Source: Duganella sp. CF517 (GTDB lineage Bacteria; Pseudomonadota; Gammaproteobacteria; Burkholderiales; Burkholderiaceae_D). From it: a stretch of DNA of 49,592 nt. Positions within the stretch are counted from its first letter, which is position 1. Each line of letters opens with the position of its first letter. The notes under the pieces are model-generated. The model did not search any database. It was not told the DNA's origin and worked only from the letters and a program-made list of their open reading frames with translations. Shown in pieces: positions 16,758 through 25,038 of this stretch. Made by a program: the position numbers and the translations under genes. The stretch spans positions 1 to 49,592 of the forward strand of contig NZ_FODC01000013.1 of assembly GCF_900110275.1 (NCBI RefSeq). The letters are read 5' to 3'.

Positions 16758-17864
16758 TTAGATCCGCATCGGCATAACGACGTACTTGAAGTCGGTGTTA
16801 TCCGGAATCGAGATCAGCGCCGACGAGTTCGAGTCGCCCAAGGCGACGTTGATCTGGTCGCACTTCAGGTTGTTCAGCACGTCGAGCAAATAGGTGACGT
16901 TGAAGCCGATGTCGACGCTGTCGCCGCCGTAGTCGATCTCCAGTTCCTCGACCGCTTCTTCCTGGTCGGCGTTGGTCGAGCTGATCTTCATGCTGCCTGG
17001 CGTGATAATGCAGCGCACGCCCTTGAACTTGTCGCTGGTCATGATCGCGGCGCGCTGCAGCGAACGCAGCAGCTCATCGCGGCCGATCGTGAACTCGTTC
17101 TTGTAACCCTTCGGGATCACGCGCGTGTAGTCGGGGAACTTGCCCTCGACCAGCTTCGAGATCAGCTCGATGTCGGCGAAGGTCAGCTTGACCTGGTTGG
17201 CGGCGATGTCCAGTTGAACGGTCTCGTCGTTTTCTTCCAGCAGGCGCTGCAGTTCGATGATGGTCTTGCGCGGGATGATCACTTCCTGGCGCTCGAACGT
17301 TTGCTCGGTCTCCACCTGGCAGAACGCCAGGCGGTGGCCGTCGGTGGCCACGGCGATGACGTTGTTGCCGTCGAGGACCAGCAGCAGGCCGTTCAGATAG
17401 TAGCGGATGTCCTGCTGCGCCATCGAGAAGTGCACCATGTTGAACAGGTGCTTCAGGGTTTTTTGCGGCAGGGTCACGCTGGCGCTGTAGCTGTCGGCTT
17501 GCTGGACGGTCGGGAATTCCTCGGCGGCCAGCGTTTGCAGCGCGAAGCGCGATTTGCCCGTTTGTACGGTCAGGCGCTTGTTCAGCAAGGTCATCGTGAC
17601 GTCGCCCGATTCCGGCAGCGCGCGCAGGATGTCGAGCAGCTTGCGCGCGGCGACGGTGGTGCCGGCCACTTCGGCGCCGGAGCCGATCGCGGCGTTCGTG
17701 GTGATCTGCACTTCGGTGTCGGTCGACAGGAAGGATACGTTCTCGCCGTCTTTGCGGATGAGGATATTGGCCAGAATCGGCATAGTGTGCCGACGCTCGA
17801 CAATACCACTCACGATCTGCAGTGGCCGGAGAAGGGTATCTCGGGTGGTTTTGACCAATTGCAT
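16758..17864 (-). CDS. dnaN: DNA polymerase III beta sliding clamp
   Basis: DnaN is the ring-shaped processivity clamp of the replicative polymerase. The 368-residue length and sequence are canonical: MQLVKTTRDTLLRPLQIVSG at the start, RRHTMPILANILI, the central NGLLLVLDGNNVIAVATDGHRLAF, and the C-terminal YVVMPMRI that ends almost every beta clamp. It lies 96 bases after dnaA and 53 before gyrB. The dnaA-dnaN gap contains no strong hairpin apart from a 6-bp CTAGCG/CGCTAG stem at the dnaA stop. Confidence 0.98.
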   Translation of the reverse strand: MQLVKTTRDTLLRPLQIVSGIVERRHTMPILANILIRKDGENVSFLSTDTEVQITTNAAIGSGAEVAGTTVAARKLLDILRALPESGDVTMTLLNKRLTVQTGKSRFALQTLAAEEFPTVQQADSYSASVTLPQKTLKHLFNMVHFSMAQQDIRYYLNGLLLVLDGNNVIAVATDGHRLAFCQVETEQTFERQEVIIPRKTIIELQRLLEENDETVQLDIAANQVKLTFADIELISKLVEGKFPDYTRVIPKGYKNEFTIGRDELLRSLQRAAIMTSDKFKGVRCIITPGSMKISSTNADQEEAVEELEIDYGGDSVDIGFNVTYLLDVLNNLKCDQINVALGDSNSSALISIPDNTDFKYVVMPMRI

Positions 17865-17960
17865 AGATTATCCTCAGTAGTAAAGATTAACGGTATTTCA
17901 AGATTAACTTATGTGCAGCTCTGCAGTTCGACCAATCATAATGGCAAAACTAGCGTCCCG

Positions 17961-19358
17961 CTAGCCCTTCAGTGTTTGTTCCAGCACGTGCAGTTCGTGG
18001 TTGCATTCCGGGTTCTTGGTGCGGTCCAACGCGATCTTGCGCACCGCGTGCAGCACCGTCGTGTGGTCCCTTCCGCCGAACAGTTCGCCGATCTCCGGCA
18101 AGCTCTTTTGCGTCAGTTCCTTGGCCAGGTACATGGCGATCTGGCGCGGCCGGGCGATGTTGGCCGGGCGGCGCTTGGAGTACATGTCGGCGACCTTGAT
18201 GTTGAAGAAGTCGGCCACGGTCTTCTGGATGTTTTCCACCGAGATCTGGCGGTTCTGCACCGACAGCAAGTCCTTCAGCGCTTCCTTGACGATGTCGATC
18301 GTGATGTCCTTGCCGTGGAAGCGCGAGTACGCCAGGATCTTGCGCAGCGCGCCTTCCAGCTCGCGCACGTTCGAGCGCAAATGCTTGGCGACGAAGAAGG
18401 CGACGTCGTCCGAGAAGGTCACGCCTTCCTGCTTGGCCTTCTTCAACAGAATGGCGACCCGCATTTCCAGCTCGGGCGGCTCGATCGCGACCGTCAGGCC
18501 GGAGTCGAAGCGCGAGATCAGGCGGTCGTCCATGCCGGTGATTTCCTTCGGATATGTGTCCGAGGTGATGATGATCTGTTTCTTGGCGGCGATCAGCGCT
18601 TCGAACGCGTAGAAGAACTCTTCCTGCGTGCGGCTTTTGCCGCCGAAGAATTGAATATCATCGATCAGCAGCATGTCGAGCGAGTGATAGTAATGCTTGA
18701 AGTCGTCGAAGCCCTTGCGCTGATAGGCGGTGACGACGTCGCGCACGTACTGCTCGGCGTGGATGTAGCGGATCTTGGCGCCCGGCTGGTCGGCCATGAC
18801 CTGGTTGCCGATGGCGTGGATCAAGTGGGTCTTACCCAGGCCGACGCCGCCGTAGAAGAACAGCGGGTTGTACGACACGCCCGGGTTGTTGGCGACCTGG
18901 ATGGCGGCGGCGCGCGCCAGCTGGTTGGCCTTACCGGTGACGAAACTGTCGAACGTCAGATCGGTGTTGATGCGGCTTTGCTCGCGGCGCGGCGCGGCCG
19001 AGGCCGGCAGCTCGGGCACCGAAGGCACCGGATCGGAATTGCGCGGGTGGTTGTTCGGGTTGCCGTCGTTGTAGTCCGGCGCCGGCACCACGGCGGCCGG
19101 CTTGCGCGGCATCGACAGGCGCGGGTCGAGCACGAACTGCACTTCGGTCGGCGCTTCCCAGTACTGGCTGGCCAGCGCGGTGATGCGGCTGGCGAATTGC
19201 GACTTGACCCAGTCCAGCTTGAAGCGGTTCGGTGCGGCCACACGCAACTTGCCCGCCTCGTAATCGAGTGGGATGAGCGGTTTTATCCACGCGCTAAATT
19301 GTTGCGGCGTCAGTTCCAACTCCAACTGTGCGGAGCAGGTCTGCCAGAAATTTTCCAT
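17961..19358 (-). CDS. dnaA: Chromosomal replication initiator DnaA
   Basis: DnaA binds 9-base boxes at oriC and melts the origin. This 465-residue protein has domain I (MENFWQTCSAQLELELTPQQFSAWIKPL), a variable Pro/Asn-rich linker (about 90-130), the AAA+ domain with Walker A GGVGLGKTHLIHAIG and Walker B MLLIDDIQFFGGK, and the domain IV DNA-binding helix with GGRDHTTVLHAV. It heads the leftward dnaA-dnaN-gyrB operon. A consensus DnaA box about 100 bases upstream (19460-19468) and a near-consensus one inside its own 5' end (19283-19291) fit autoregulation. Confidence 0.98.
   Translation of the reverse strand: MENFWQTCSAQLELELTPQQFSAWIKPLIPLDYEAGKLRVAAPNRFKLDWVKSQFASRITALASQYWEAPTEVQFVLDPRLSMPRKPAAVVPAPDYNDGNPNNHPRNSDPVPSVPELPASAAPRREQSRINTDLTFDSFVTGKANQLARAAAIQVANNPGVSYNPLFFYGGVGLGKTHLIHAIGNQVMADQPGAKIRYIHAEQYVRDVVTAYQRKGFDDFKHYYHSLDMLLIDDIQFFGGKSRTQEEFFYAFEALIAAKKQIIITSDTYPKEITGMDDRLISRFDSGLTVAIEPPELEMRVAILLKKAKQEGVTFSDDVAFFVAKHLRSNVRELEGALRKILAYSRFHGKDITIDIVKEALKDLLSVQNRQISVENIQKTVADFFNIKVADMYSKRRPANIARPRQIAMYLAKELTQKSLPEIGELFGGRDHTTVLHAVRKIALDRTKNPECNHELHVLEQTLKG
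19283..19291 (+). promoter_or_regulatory. DnaA box (TTATCCACG, one mismatch) inside dnaA 5' end
   Basis: TTATCCACG differs from the consensus TTATCCACA only at the last base. It lies within the dnaA coding region about 70 bases from its start. It may be chance, but its closeness to the intergenic box supports a small cluster. Confidence 0.4.
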
Positions 19359-19459
19359 GAATCTTATCTATTCTTTACTGCTGATGAGGGTGTGGACCGG
19401 GGCTGTTGCGCCGCGGGTTCGCCACACGTAACGCGCTATTCTACTCTCGCTCGCTAAAG

Positions 19460-19468
19460 TTATCCACA
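19460..19468 (+). promoter_or_regulatory. Perfect DnaA box
   Basis: TTATCCACA, the full consensus DnaA-binding nonamer, sits 102 bases upstream of the dnaA start and 71 upstream of the rpmH promoter. It is well placed for origin function and for dnaA autorepression. Confidence 0.75.
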
Positions 19469-19530
19469 GGCACGCCGCTTATTTTCATACTTTCGGTGGG
19501 GCCGGAATCGCCGCCAAACCGGATCTGTTG

Positions 19531-19559
19531 TTGACAAGCAGGGCCGAAATGCTGATAAT
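19531..19559 (+). promoter_or_regulatory. rpmH operon promoter
   Basis: A consensus -35 TTGACA (19531-19536), a 17-base spacer and the -10 GATAAT (19554-19559) read towards rpmH. The leader is about 185 bases, long enough for post-transcriptional control. This is the best-matching sigma70 promoter I found in the window. Confidence 0.78.
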
Positions 19560-19751
19560 TCAGGGTTCCCCGCCCGTATTCCGTGTTTATTCACTTGAAC
19601 GTCAATATGGAGTAAGCGTGGATTAGCGGGCGATGAGATGGACCCAGCTGTGCCGGTAGCGTTGGCATGGGTGCGCGAAGTGTCATTGGCACCAAAAATT
19701 GACGGGCGCTGGCCCGATTTTGTATTTTTTTCTGCTTTTAGCGAGACCAAC

Positions 19752-19886
19752 ATGAAACGTACTTACCAACCTTCCGTCGTGCGTCGTAAGCGCACCCACG
19801 GCTTCCGCGCTCGTATGGCTACCCGTGGTGGCCGTGATGTGCTCAACGCACGTCGCGCAAAAGGCCGCAAGCGTCTGGCTGTATAA
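19752..19886 (+). CDS. rpmH: 50S ribosomal protein L34
   Basis: The 44-residue highly basic protein starts MKRTYQPSVVRRKRTHGF and ends RRAKGRKRLAV, the standard L34 sequence. The ATG at 19752 is the only sensible start, although the frame is open further upstream. It is the first gene of the rpmH-rnpA-yidD-yidC-mnmE run. Confidence 0.97.
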   Translation: MKRTYQPSVVRRKRTHGFRARMATRGGRDVLNARRAKGRKRLAV

Positions 19887-19895
19887 GCCACCTGC

Positions 19896-20426
19896 TTGTT
19901 AGCTGATCGCGTGGAAAGCTGTATTTCAAGCGGCTCGACAGGCGAAGGTTCCCACGACTTCGCGCGCGTTCGGCGTATCGTTAAAACGGATGAATTTTCA
20001 TCCGTTTTTCGTTTGCGCCCCACGCAAAAAAGCGCGCATTTCGTGCTCTACACCCGTCTGAACGAATTGCCGCATGCGCGGCTGGGCGTCGTGGTGGCCA
20101 AGCGCTTCGCGCCCAGGGCCGTCACGCGCAACACGATCAAGCGCGTCACCCGCGAGCTGTTCCGCGTGACCGGCCTGCCCGCCATCGATTGCGTGGTGCG
20201 CCTGGCCAAGCCGGTCAACAGCAAGGACGGTCCCGCCACCACCGCGACGCTCAAACGGACGCTGCGGGTGGAATTGGCGCGCCTGTTCGCCGCGCAGGCC
20301 AAGTTGTCCGGCCGGCAGGCGGCGCAGGCACAGGGGCAGACCTCCGCGCCCGCGCAGCCCGCCGTGGCATCGGCGCCGCCGGCGGCCTTGCCTTCGGCGG
20401 CCACGCCTCCACTTACGCCGTCATGA
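19896..20426 (+). CDS. rnpA: Ribonuclease P protein component
   Basis: RnpA is the protein subunit that helps RNase P RNA process tRNA 5' ends. The core includes VRRIVKTDEFSSVFRLRP and the RNA-binding signature KRFAPRAVTRNTIKRVTREL. The start is unclear: no ATG precedes the core, and TTG at 19896 or GTG at 19911 are the candidates, giving up to 176 residues. The last ~45 residues are an Ala/Pro/Gln-rich low-complexity tail beyond the normal end of the family. The stop overlaps the yidD start in an ATGA arrangement, so the two are translationally coupled. Confidence 0.92.
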   Translation: MLADRVESCISSGSTGEGSHDFARVRRIVKTDEFSSVFRLRPTQKSAHFVLYTRLNELPHARLGVVVAKRFAPRAVTRNTIKRVTRELFRVTGLPAIDCVVRLAKPVNSKDGPATTATLKRTLRVELARLFAAQAKLSGRQAAQAQGQTSAPAQPAVASAPPAALPSAATPPLTPS

Positions 20427-20695
20427 CCACGTTGCTCCGCTTCCTGCTGCGCGCCTACCAGCTGACCATCAGTCCGCTGCTGGGGCCGCGTTGCCGCTTC
20501 TATCCGAGCTGCTCGAATTACGCGCTGGAAGCGTTGCAGGTGCATGGGGCGGGCAAGGGCAGCTGGCTGGCCGCCAAACGCGTGTGCCGCTGCCATCCGT
20601 TCAACGATGGCGGTTTCGATCCGGTGCCTCCCAAGGACGCGCCGGATGCCAAGAATTCCTCTTCAACGACCGCTTGCGGTTGCAACCACTCCTGA
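20423..20695 (+). CDS. yidD: Membrane protein insertion efficiency factor YidD
   Basis: YidD is a small inner-membrane-associated protein that aids YidC-dependent insertion. The 90-residue sequence has the diagnostic block YQLTISPLLGPRCRFYPSCSNYALEAL followed by GSWLAAKRVCRCHPFNDGGFDPVP. The N-terminal amphipathic helix (MTTLLRFLLRAYQL) anchors it to the membrane. The tail after residue 75 is Ser/Cys-rich and variable. It overlaps rnpA by four bases and precedes yidC by 11. Confidence 0.95.
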   Translation: MTTLLRFLLRAYQLTISPLLGPRCRFYPSCSNYALEALQVHGAGKGSWLAAKRVCRCHPFNDGGFDPVPPKDAPDAKNSSSTTACGCNHS

Positions 20696-20706
20696 TAAAT
20701 ACCCTA

Positions 20707-22416
20707 ATGGATATCAATAAACGTACCATCCTGTGGATCGTGTTTGCCGTGTCGCTGGTAGTTCTATGGAACAACTGGATGGTCTCGACCGGCCAGCCTT
20801 CCATGTTCGCCCCGGCCCCGGCCCAAACCGCCAAGGCGCCCGAGGCGAAGAAATCGGAACTGCCGACCGCCGCCACAGCCGGAGCGACCGCCGGCGCCGC
20901 CGCCTTGCCGGGCGCGACCGCCGCGACCGGCGCGGACGCGCCGTTCAAGAGTGAGCGCATCACCGTAACGACCGACCTGTTCAAGGTCGACATCGACACC
21001 CTGGGCGGCACCATCCGCCGCCTGGAGCTGCTCAACTACAAAGACGGCGTCGACACCCACAAGAACCAGGTGCTGTTCGACATCGACAGCGCCACCGGCA
21101 AGACCTATCTGGGCCAGACCGGCCTGATCGGCGCGCCCGGCCTGCCGAACCACACCACCGGCTTCGTCGCCAAGCCAGGTCCGCGCACGCTCGACGGCGC
21201 CAACCAGGTGCAACTGGTGCTGGAATCGGAGCAGGGCGGCGTCAAGCTGACCAAGACCTTCACCTTCAAGCGCGGCGACTACGTCATCGACGTGCGCCAC
21301 GACGTCACCAACGTCGGCACCGCGCCGGTCAAGCCCGAGCTGTACATGCAGCTGGTCCACGACGGCAACAAGCCGGCCGGCGACTCGTTCTTCAACAGCA
21401 GCTACACCGGCCCGACCCTGTACACGGCGGCCGACAAGTACCACAAGCTGAAGTTCGAAACGCTGGAGAAGGACGCCGAGTCCGCCGCCAAGTCCGGCAA
21501 GGACCTGATCCAGGAGCATCCGACCAAGGCCGACAACGGCTGGGTTGCGATCTCGCAGCACTTCTTCGTCTCGGCCTTCGTGCCGCAGGATAAGACGCCG
21601 CGCACCATCTTCACCAAGAAAGTGACGACCAATCAGTACGCGATCGGCACCATCCAGCCGCTGGGCACCCTGGCGCCGGGCGCCACCGTGTCGAACACCG
21701 CCAAGCTGTATTCCGGTCCGCAGGAAGAAAAGCTGCTGGAAAAAGTCACTCCCGGCCTGGAACTGGTCAAGGACTACGGCATGCTGACCGTGATCGCCAA
21801 GCCGATCTTCTGGGTCATGGTGCATATCCACCAGGTGCTGGGCAACTGGGGCTGGACCATCATCGTCTTCACGATCCTGATCAAGCTGCTGTTCTTCCCG
21901 CTGTCGGCCGCCGGTTACAAGAGCATGGCCAAGGTCAAGCTGGTCACGCCGAAGATGCAGGCCATCCGCGAGCGCTACAAGGGCGACCCGGCCAAGATGA
22001 ACCAGGCCACGATGGAACTGTACAAGGCCGAGAAGATCAATCCGCTGGGCGGCTGTCTGCCGATCCTGGTGCAGATGCCGGTCTTCATCGCGCTGTACTG
22101 GGTGCTGCAAGCGTCGGTGGAAATCCGCGGCGCGCCGTGGATCGGCTGGATCACCAACCTGGCCGCGCCTGACCCATGGTTCATCCTGCCGGTGCTGTAC
22201 GCGATTTCGATGTACATCACCACCAAGCTGAACCCGGCGCCGGCCGACCCGATGCAAGCGAAGATCATGCTGTTCATGCCGCTGGCGTTCTCGGTCATGT
22301 TCTTCTTCTTCCCGTCCGGCCTGGTGCTGTACTGGGTGGTCAACAACGTGCTGTCGATTGGTCAACAGTATGTGATCACCAAGAAGTATGCGACGCCCGA
22401 GCCCGCCAAGGCGTAA
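20707..22416 (+). CDS. yidC: Membrane protein insertase YidC
   Basis: YidC inserts and folds inner-membrane proteins, alone or with SecYEG. The 569-residue protein starts MDINKRTILWIVFAVSLVVLWNNW (first membrane helix). An Ala/Pro-rich linker and a large periplasmic beta domain (about 75-340) follow, then the five-helix insertase core with NPLGGCLPILVQMPVFIALYW and a GLVLYWVVNNVLSIGQQ ending. The ATG at 20707 gives the conserved MDINKR start; the frame is open further upstream within yidD but without conservation. A strong terminator follows. Confidence 0.97.
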   Translation: MDINKRTILWIVFAVSLVVLWNNWMVSTGQPSMFAPAPAQTAKAPEAKKSELPTAATAGATAGAAALPGATAATGADAPFKSERITVTTDLFKVDIDTLGGTIRRLELLNYKDGVDTHKNQVLFDIDSATGKTYLGQTGLIGAPGLPNHTTGFVAKPGPRTLDGANQVQLVLESEQGGVKLTKTFTFKRGDYVIDVRHDVTNVGTAPVKPELYMQLVHDGNKPAGDSFFNSSYTGPTLYTAADKYHKLKFETLEKDAESAAKSGKDLIQEHPTKADNGWVAISQHFFVSAFVPQDKTPRTIFTKKVTTNQYAIGTIQPLGTLAPGATVSNTAKLYSGPQEEKLLEKVTPGLELVKDYGMLTVIAKPIFWVMVHIHQVLGNWGWTIIVFTILIKLLFFPLSAAGYKSMAKVKLVTPKMQAIRERYKGDPAKMNQATMELYKAEKINPLGGCLPILVQMPVFIALYWVLQASVEIRGAPWIGWITNLAAPDPWFILPVLYAISMYITTKLNPAPADPMQAKIMLFMPLAFSVMFFFFPSGLVLYWVVNNVLSIGQQYVITKKYATPEPAKA

Positions 22417-22441
22417 TCCTTAGCGCTGAGTGTTGCCAGGA

Positions 22442-22468
22442 AGCCCGTGTTGATCGCGGGCTTTTTTT
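22442..22468 (+). terminator. Intrinsic terminator after yidC
   Basis: AGCCCG (22442-22447) and CGGGCT (22457-22462) form a stem followed by a run of T (22462-22468). It ends the rpmH-yidC transcript 26 bases past the yidC stop, leaving mnmE to rely on readthrough or its own promoter. Confidence 0.82.
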
Positions 22469-22488
22469 ATATCCTCTACAATTAGCCC

Positions 22489-23868
22489 ATGAATATCGAC
22501 TCCTCCCCCATCGCCGCCATCGCCACCGCACCGGGACGCGGCGGTATCGGCGTCGTGCGCGCCTCCGGCAAGAATTTGCAACCGCTGATCGCCGCGCTGT
22601 TCGGCGCCACGGCCTTGAAGCCGCGCCACGCCACCTACATTCCGTTTACGCAGGCCGACGGCGGCATCATCGACCAGGGCATCGCCATCTGGTTCAAGGG
22701 ACCGAACTCGTACACAGGCGAGGATGTGCTGGAGTTGCAGGGGCATGGCGGACCGATCGTGCTGCAACTGCTGCTGGCGCGGGTGCTGGAGGCTGGCGCC
22801 GAGCTGGGCCTGCGGCTGGCCGAACCGGGCGAATTCACGCGCCGCGCGTATCTGAACGACAAGCTCGACCTGGCGCAGGCGGAGGCGGTGGCCGATCTGA
22901 TCGACGCCTCGACCGAGGCGGCGGCCAAGTCGGCGTCGCAATCGTTGTCGGGCGTGTTTTCGAAGACGGTCAACAAATTGGTCGAGGGCGTGACCGGGTT
23001 GCGCATGCTGGTCGAAGCGACGCTGGATTTCCCGGAAGAGGAGATCGACTTCCTGGAGAAATCGGATGCGCGCGGGCAGCTGGCGGGCATCGTCAGCGCG
23101 CTGGACCAGGTGTTCAAGCAGGCGGCGCAGGGCGCGCTATTGCGCGAGGGGCTGAGCGTGGTGCTGGTGGGCCAGCCGAACGTCGGCAAATCGTCGCTGC
23201 TCAATTCGTTGGCGGGCTCGGATGTCGCCATCGTCACGCCGATCGCCGGCACCACGCGCGACAAGGTCACGGAGACGATCCAAATCGAAGGCATCCCGCT
23301 CAACATCATCGACACCGCCGGCATCCGTCATGCGGACGAAACGGTGGACGTGGTCGAGCGCATCGGCATCGAACGCACCTGGGGCGAGGTCGGCAAGGCC
23401 GACGTGATCCTGCACTTGCTGGACGCCGACCACGGCCCGTCGCGCGCGGACGAAAACATCGTCGCCGCCTTCCCGGCCGGCGTGCCGGTGCTGCGCATCT
23501 GGAACAAGATCGACTTATCGGGCCACAAGCCGAGCGTCGACGTCATGCCGGATGCCACGCACGTCTATCTGTCGGCGCACGAGAACATCGGTATCGACCT
23601 GCTGCGCAAGGAATTACTGCGCATCGCCGGCTGGCAGCAGACGGGCGAGTCGCTGTACCTCGCGCGCGAGCGGCACCTGATCGCGCTGAAGAACGCCGGC
23701 GCGCATCTGGAGCGGGCCGGCGAGCACGCGGCGCAAAACGACCAGTCGCTGGATTTGTTCGCGGAGGAACTGCGCCTGGCGCAGGCGCAGCTGTCGAGCA
23801 TCACGGGCGCGTTCTCGTCGGATGACTTGCTCGGCGTGATCTTCAGCCGCTTCTGCATCGGCAAATAA
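22489..23868 (+). CDS. mnmE: tRNA modification GTPase MnmE (TrmE)
   Basis: With MnmG, MnmE modifies the wobble uridine of several tRNAs (5-carboxymethylaminomethyl group). The 459-residue protein has the folate-binding N-terminal domain (IAAIATAPGRGGIGVVRASG, then GEDVLELQGHGGPIVLQ), a helical middle, the G domain with P-loop GQPNVGKSSLLN, switch II DTAGI and NKID-type IWNKIDL, and the C-terminal FCIGK whose cysteine is universally conserved. It starts 20 bases beyond the yidC terminator T-run. Confidence 0.97.
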   Translation: MNIDSSPIAAIATAPGRGGIGVVRASGKNLQPLIAALFGATALKPRHATYIPFTQADGGIIDQGIAIWFKGPNSYTGEDVLELQGHGGPIVLQLLLARVLEAGAELGLRLAEPGEFTRRAYLNDKLDLAQAEAVADLIDASTEAAAKSASQSLSGVFSKTVNKLVEGVTGLRMLVEATLDFPEEEIDFLEKSDARGQLAGIVSALDQVFKQAAQGALLREGLSVVLVGQPNVGKSSLLNSLAGSDVAIVTPIAGTTRDKVTETIQIEGIPLNIIDTAGIRHADETVDVVERIGIERTWGEVGKADVILHLLDADHGPSRADENIVAAFPAGVPVLRIWNKIDLSGHKPSVDVMPDATHVYLSAHENIGIDLLRKELLRIAGWQQTGESLYLARERHLIALKNAGAHLERAGEHAAQNDQSLDLFAEELRLAQAQLSSITGAFSSDDLLGVIFSRFCIGK

Positions 23869-23870
23869 CC

Positions 23871-24016
23871 GCCGGGGTCAAGTCTGACAATCGGACACGC
23901 TCTCAGCTATAAGTGATTACCGCCAAGCTCGTGTCCGAATGTCAGACTTGACCCCGGCGTGCCAAGTGATTACGGCCAAGCTCGTGTCCGAATGTCAGAC
24001 TTGACCCCGGCGTGCC
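23871..24016. repeat. Palindromic/tandem repeat cluster between mnmE and the SMP-30 gene
   Basis: Arm 1 (23871-23899, starting GCCGGGGTCAAGTCTGAC) is the reverse complement of 23930-23958 with one mismatch, separated by a 30-base loop. In addition a 53-base unit (23911-23963, starting AAGTGATTACCGCC) is repeated directly and immediately at 23964-24016 with one C/G change. The array lies between convergent genes, so it can form a very stable hairpin and may act as a bidirectional transcription stop. It resembles dispersed REP-like elements of Oxalobacteraceae genomes. Confidence 0.85.
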
Positions 24017-24078
24017 GCCTATCGGCCTACGTGTTTTAGATTTTGGTTCCGACTGCGGCCCCGGATGGCGAATCAGAA

Positions 24079-25038
24079 TTAGTACGGCAAGCCGTTCACG
24101 TTCAGCGCGATCTTCCATACCGACCCGGCGCCGGTGATGAACAAGGTCTTGCCATCGGCGCCGCCGAACGCGGCGTTGGTGACATTCGCGTCCACCTTGA
24201 TCGTGGCGATGTGCTTGCCCTGCGGCGTGAACACGCGGATGCGCTGGTCCGTGTGCTCGGTGACGTAGACGTTGCCAAGGCAGTCGACCGCCATGCCGTC
24301 CGGGATGCCCAGGCCGTTGACCAGGTCGCGTCCCTTGCCAGGCTTGCCGCCAACGATGGCGTACGCGCGCAGCACGCCTTTTTCGCCAACCATACCGTTC
24401 ACATACAGTACGTCCCCTGCCGGCGACAGCGATACGCCGTTCGGATTGGTGAGCGTGTCGTCCACCACGGTGACCGCGCCGTCGGCCGCCACGCGATAGA
24501 CGCGCGTCTTGTCCTGCCCGCCCGGCGCGGCGTCGCGCTGGAAGGCCGGGTCGCTGAAGTACAAGGTGCCGTCGGCGGCCAGCGCCATGTCGTTCGGCGA
24601 GTTGAAGACGTTGCCCTTGTACTTGCCCACGACATCGCTGCGCTTGCCATCCATCGTGTAGCGCGACACGCTCTTGTACTTGTGCGTGGCCGCCAGGATG
24701 TTGCCCTGCGCGTCGACCGCCAGGCCGTTGCTGCCGCTGTCGGCGATCACGGTGGTGACCTTGCCGCTCGAATCGAGTTTTTGTATGCGCGACGGGAAGC
24801 CCGGCCCGAACGTGAAGTCCGAGAAATACAGCGCGTCCTTGATCCATACCGGACCTTCATACAGCCCCGGTTCCGAACGCGTCGGGTTGGCGGCGACGAT
24901 GCGCTGCGCGGTCAGTTCGCCGGACGGCGCGCTGCCGGTGCAGGCGGTGGGCGCGGCAAAGGCGAGCGGGGCGGCCAACGTGGCGACGGCGGCGGCGGAC
25001 AGGATCGATGCGAAAGTGAAGGCAGGGCGAATTTTCAT
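24079..25038 (-). CDS. SMP-30/gluconolactonase-like beta-propeller protein, exported
   Basis: This 319-residue protein has a clear signal peptide (MKIRPAFTFASILSAAAVATLA, cleavage near AFA-AP). Repeated beta-propeller blades follow: GLYEGPVWIKDALYFSD, SNGLAVDAQGNILAATH, NSPNDMALAADGTLYFSDPAF, NPNGVSLSPAGDVLYV and IPDGMAVDCLGNVYVTE. These fit the SMP-30/gluconolactonase (LRE) superfamily of metal-dependent lactonases. The exact substrate is unknown. Its ATG overlaps the stop of the upstream diguanylate cyclase gene (ATGA), so the two are coupled. An NHL-type scaffold without catalysis is the alternative. Confidence 0.8.
   Translation of the reverse strand: MKIRPAFTFASILSAAAVATLAAPLAFAAPTACTGSAPSGELTAQRIVAANPTRSEPGLYEGPVWIKDALYFSDFTFGPGFPSRIQKLDSSGKVTTVIADSGSNGLAVDAQGNILAATHKYKSVSRYTMDGKRSDVVGKYKGNVFNSPNDMALAADGTLYFSDPAFQRDAAPGGQDKTRVYRVAADGAVTVVDDTLTNPNGVSLSPAGDVLYVNGMVGEKGVLRAYAIVGGKPGKGRDLVNGLGIPDGMAVDCLGNVYVTEHTDQRIRVFTPQGKHIATIKVDANVTNAAFGGADGKTLFITGAGSVWKIALNVNGLPY

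Larger units (their letters stand above)
19359..19751. other. dnaA-rpmH intergenic region, candidate oriC
   Basis: These 393 bases separate the divergent dnaA and rpmH operons, the usual site of oriC in this group. I find one perfect DnaA box (19460-19468) and weaker ones such as TTATTCACT near 19585, but no dense box cluster and no obvious long AT-rich unwinding element. The origin assignment rests mainly on gene order. The rpmH promoter also lies here. Confidence 0.5.

Noticed and set aside
16641..19457. A 938-codon open frame opposite dnaN and dnaA, and a 761-codon one opposite gyrB (14455-16740)
   Set aside because: Both are low-complexity His/Arg/Val/Asp/Gln-rich shadows of essential genes, with no ribosome site or conserved motif.
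23911..24016. Possible CRISPR array from the 53-base repeats
   Set aside because: There are only two contiguous copies with no spacers, and no cas genes nearby.
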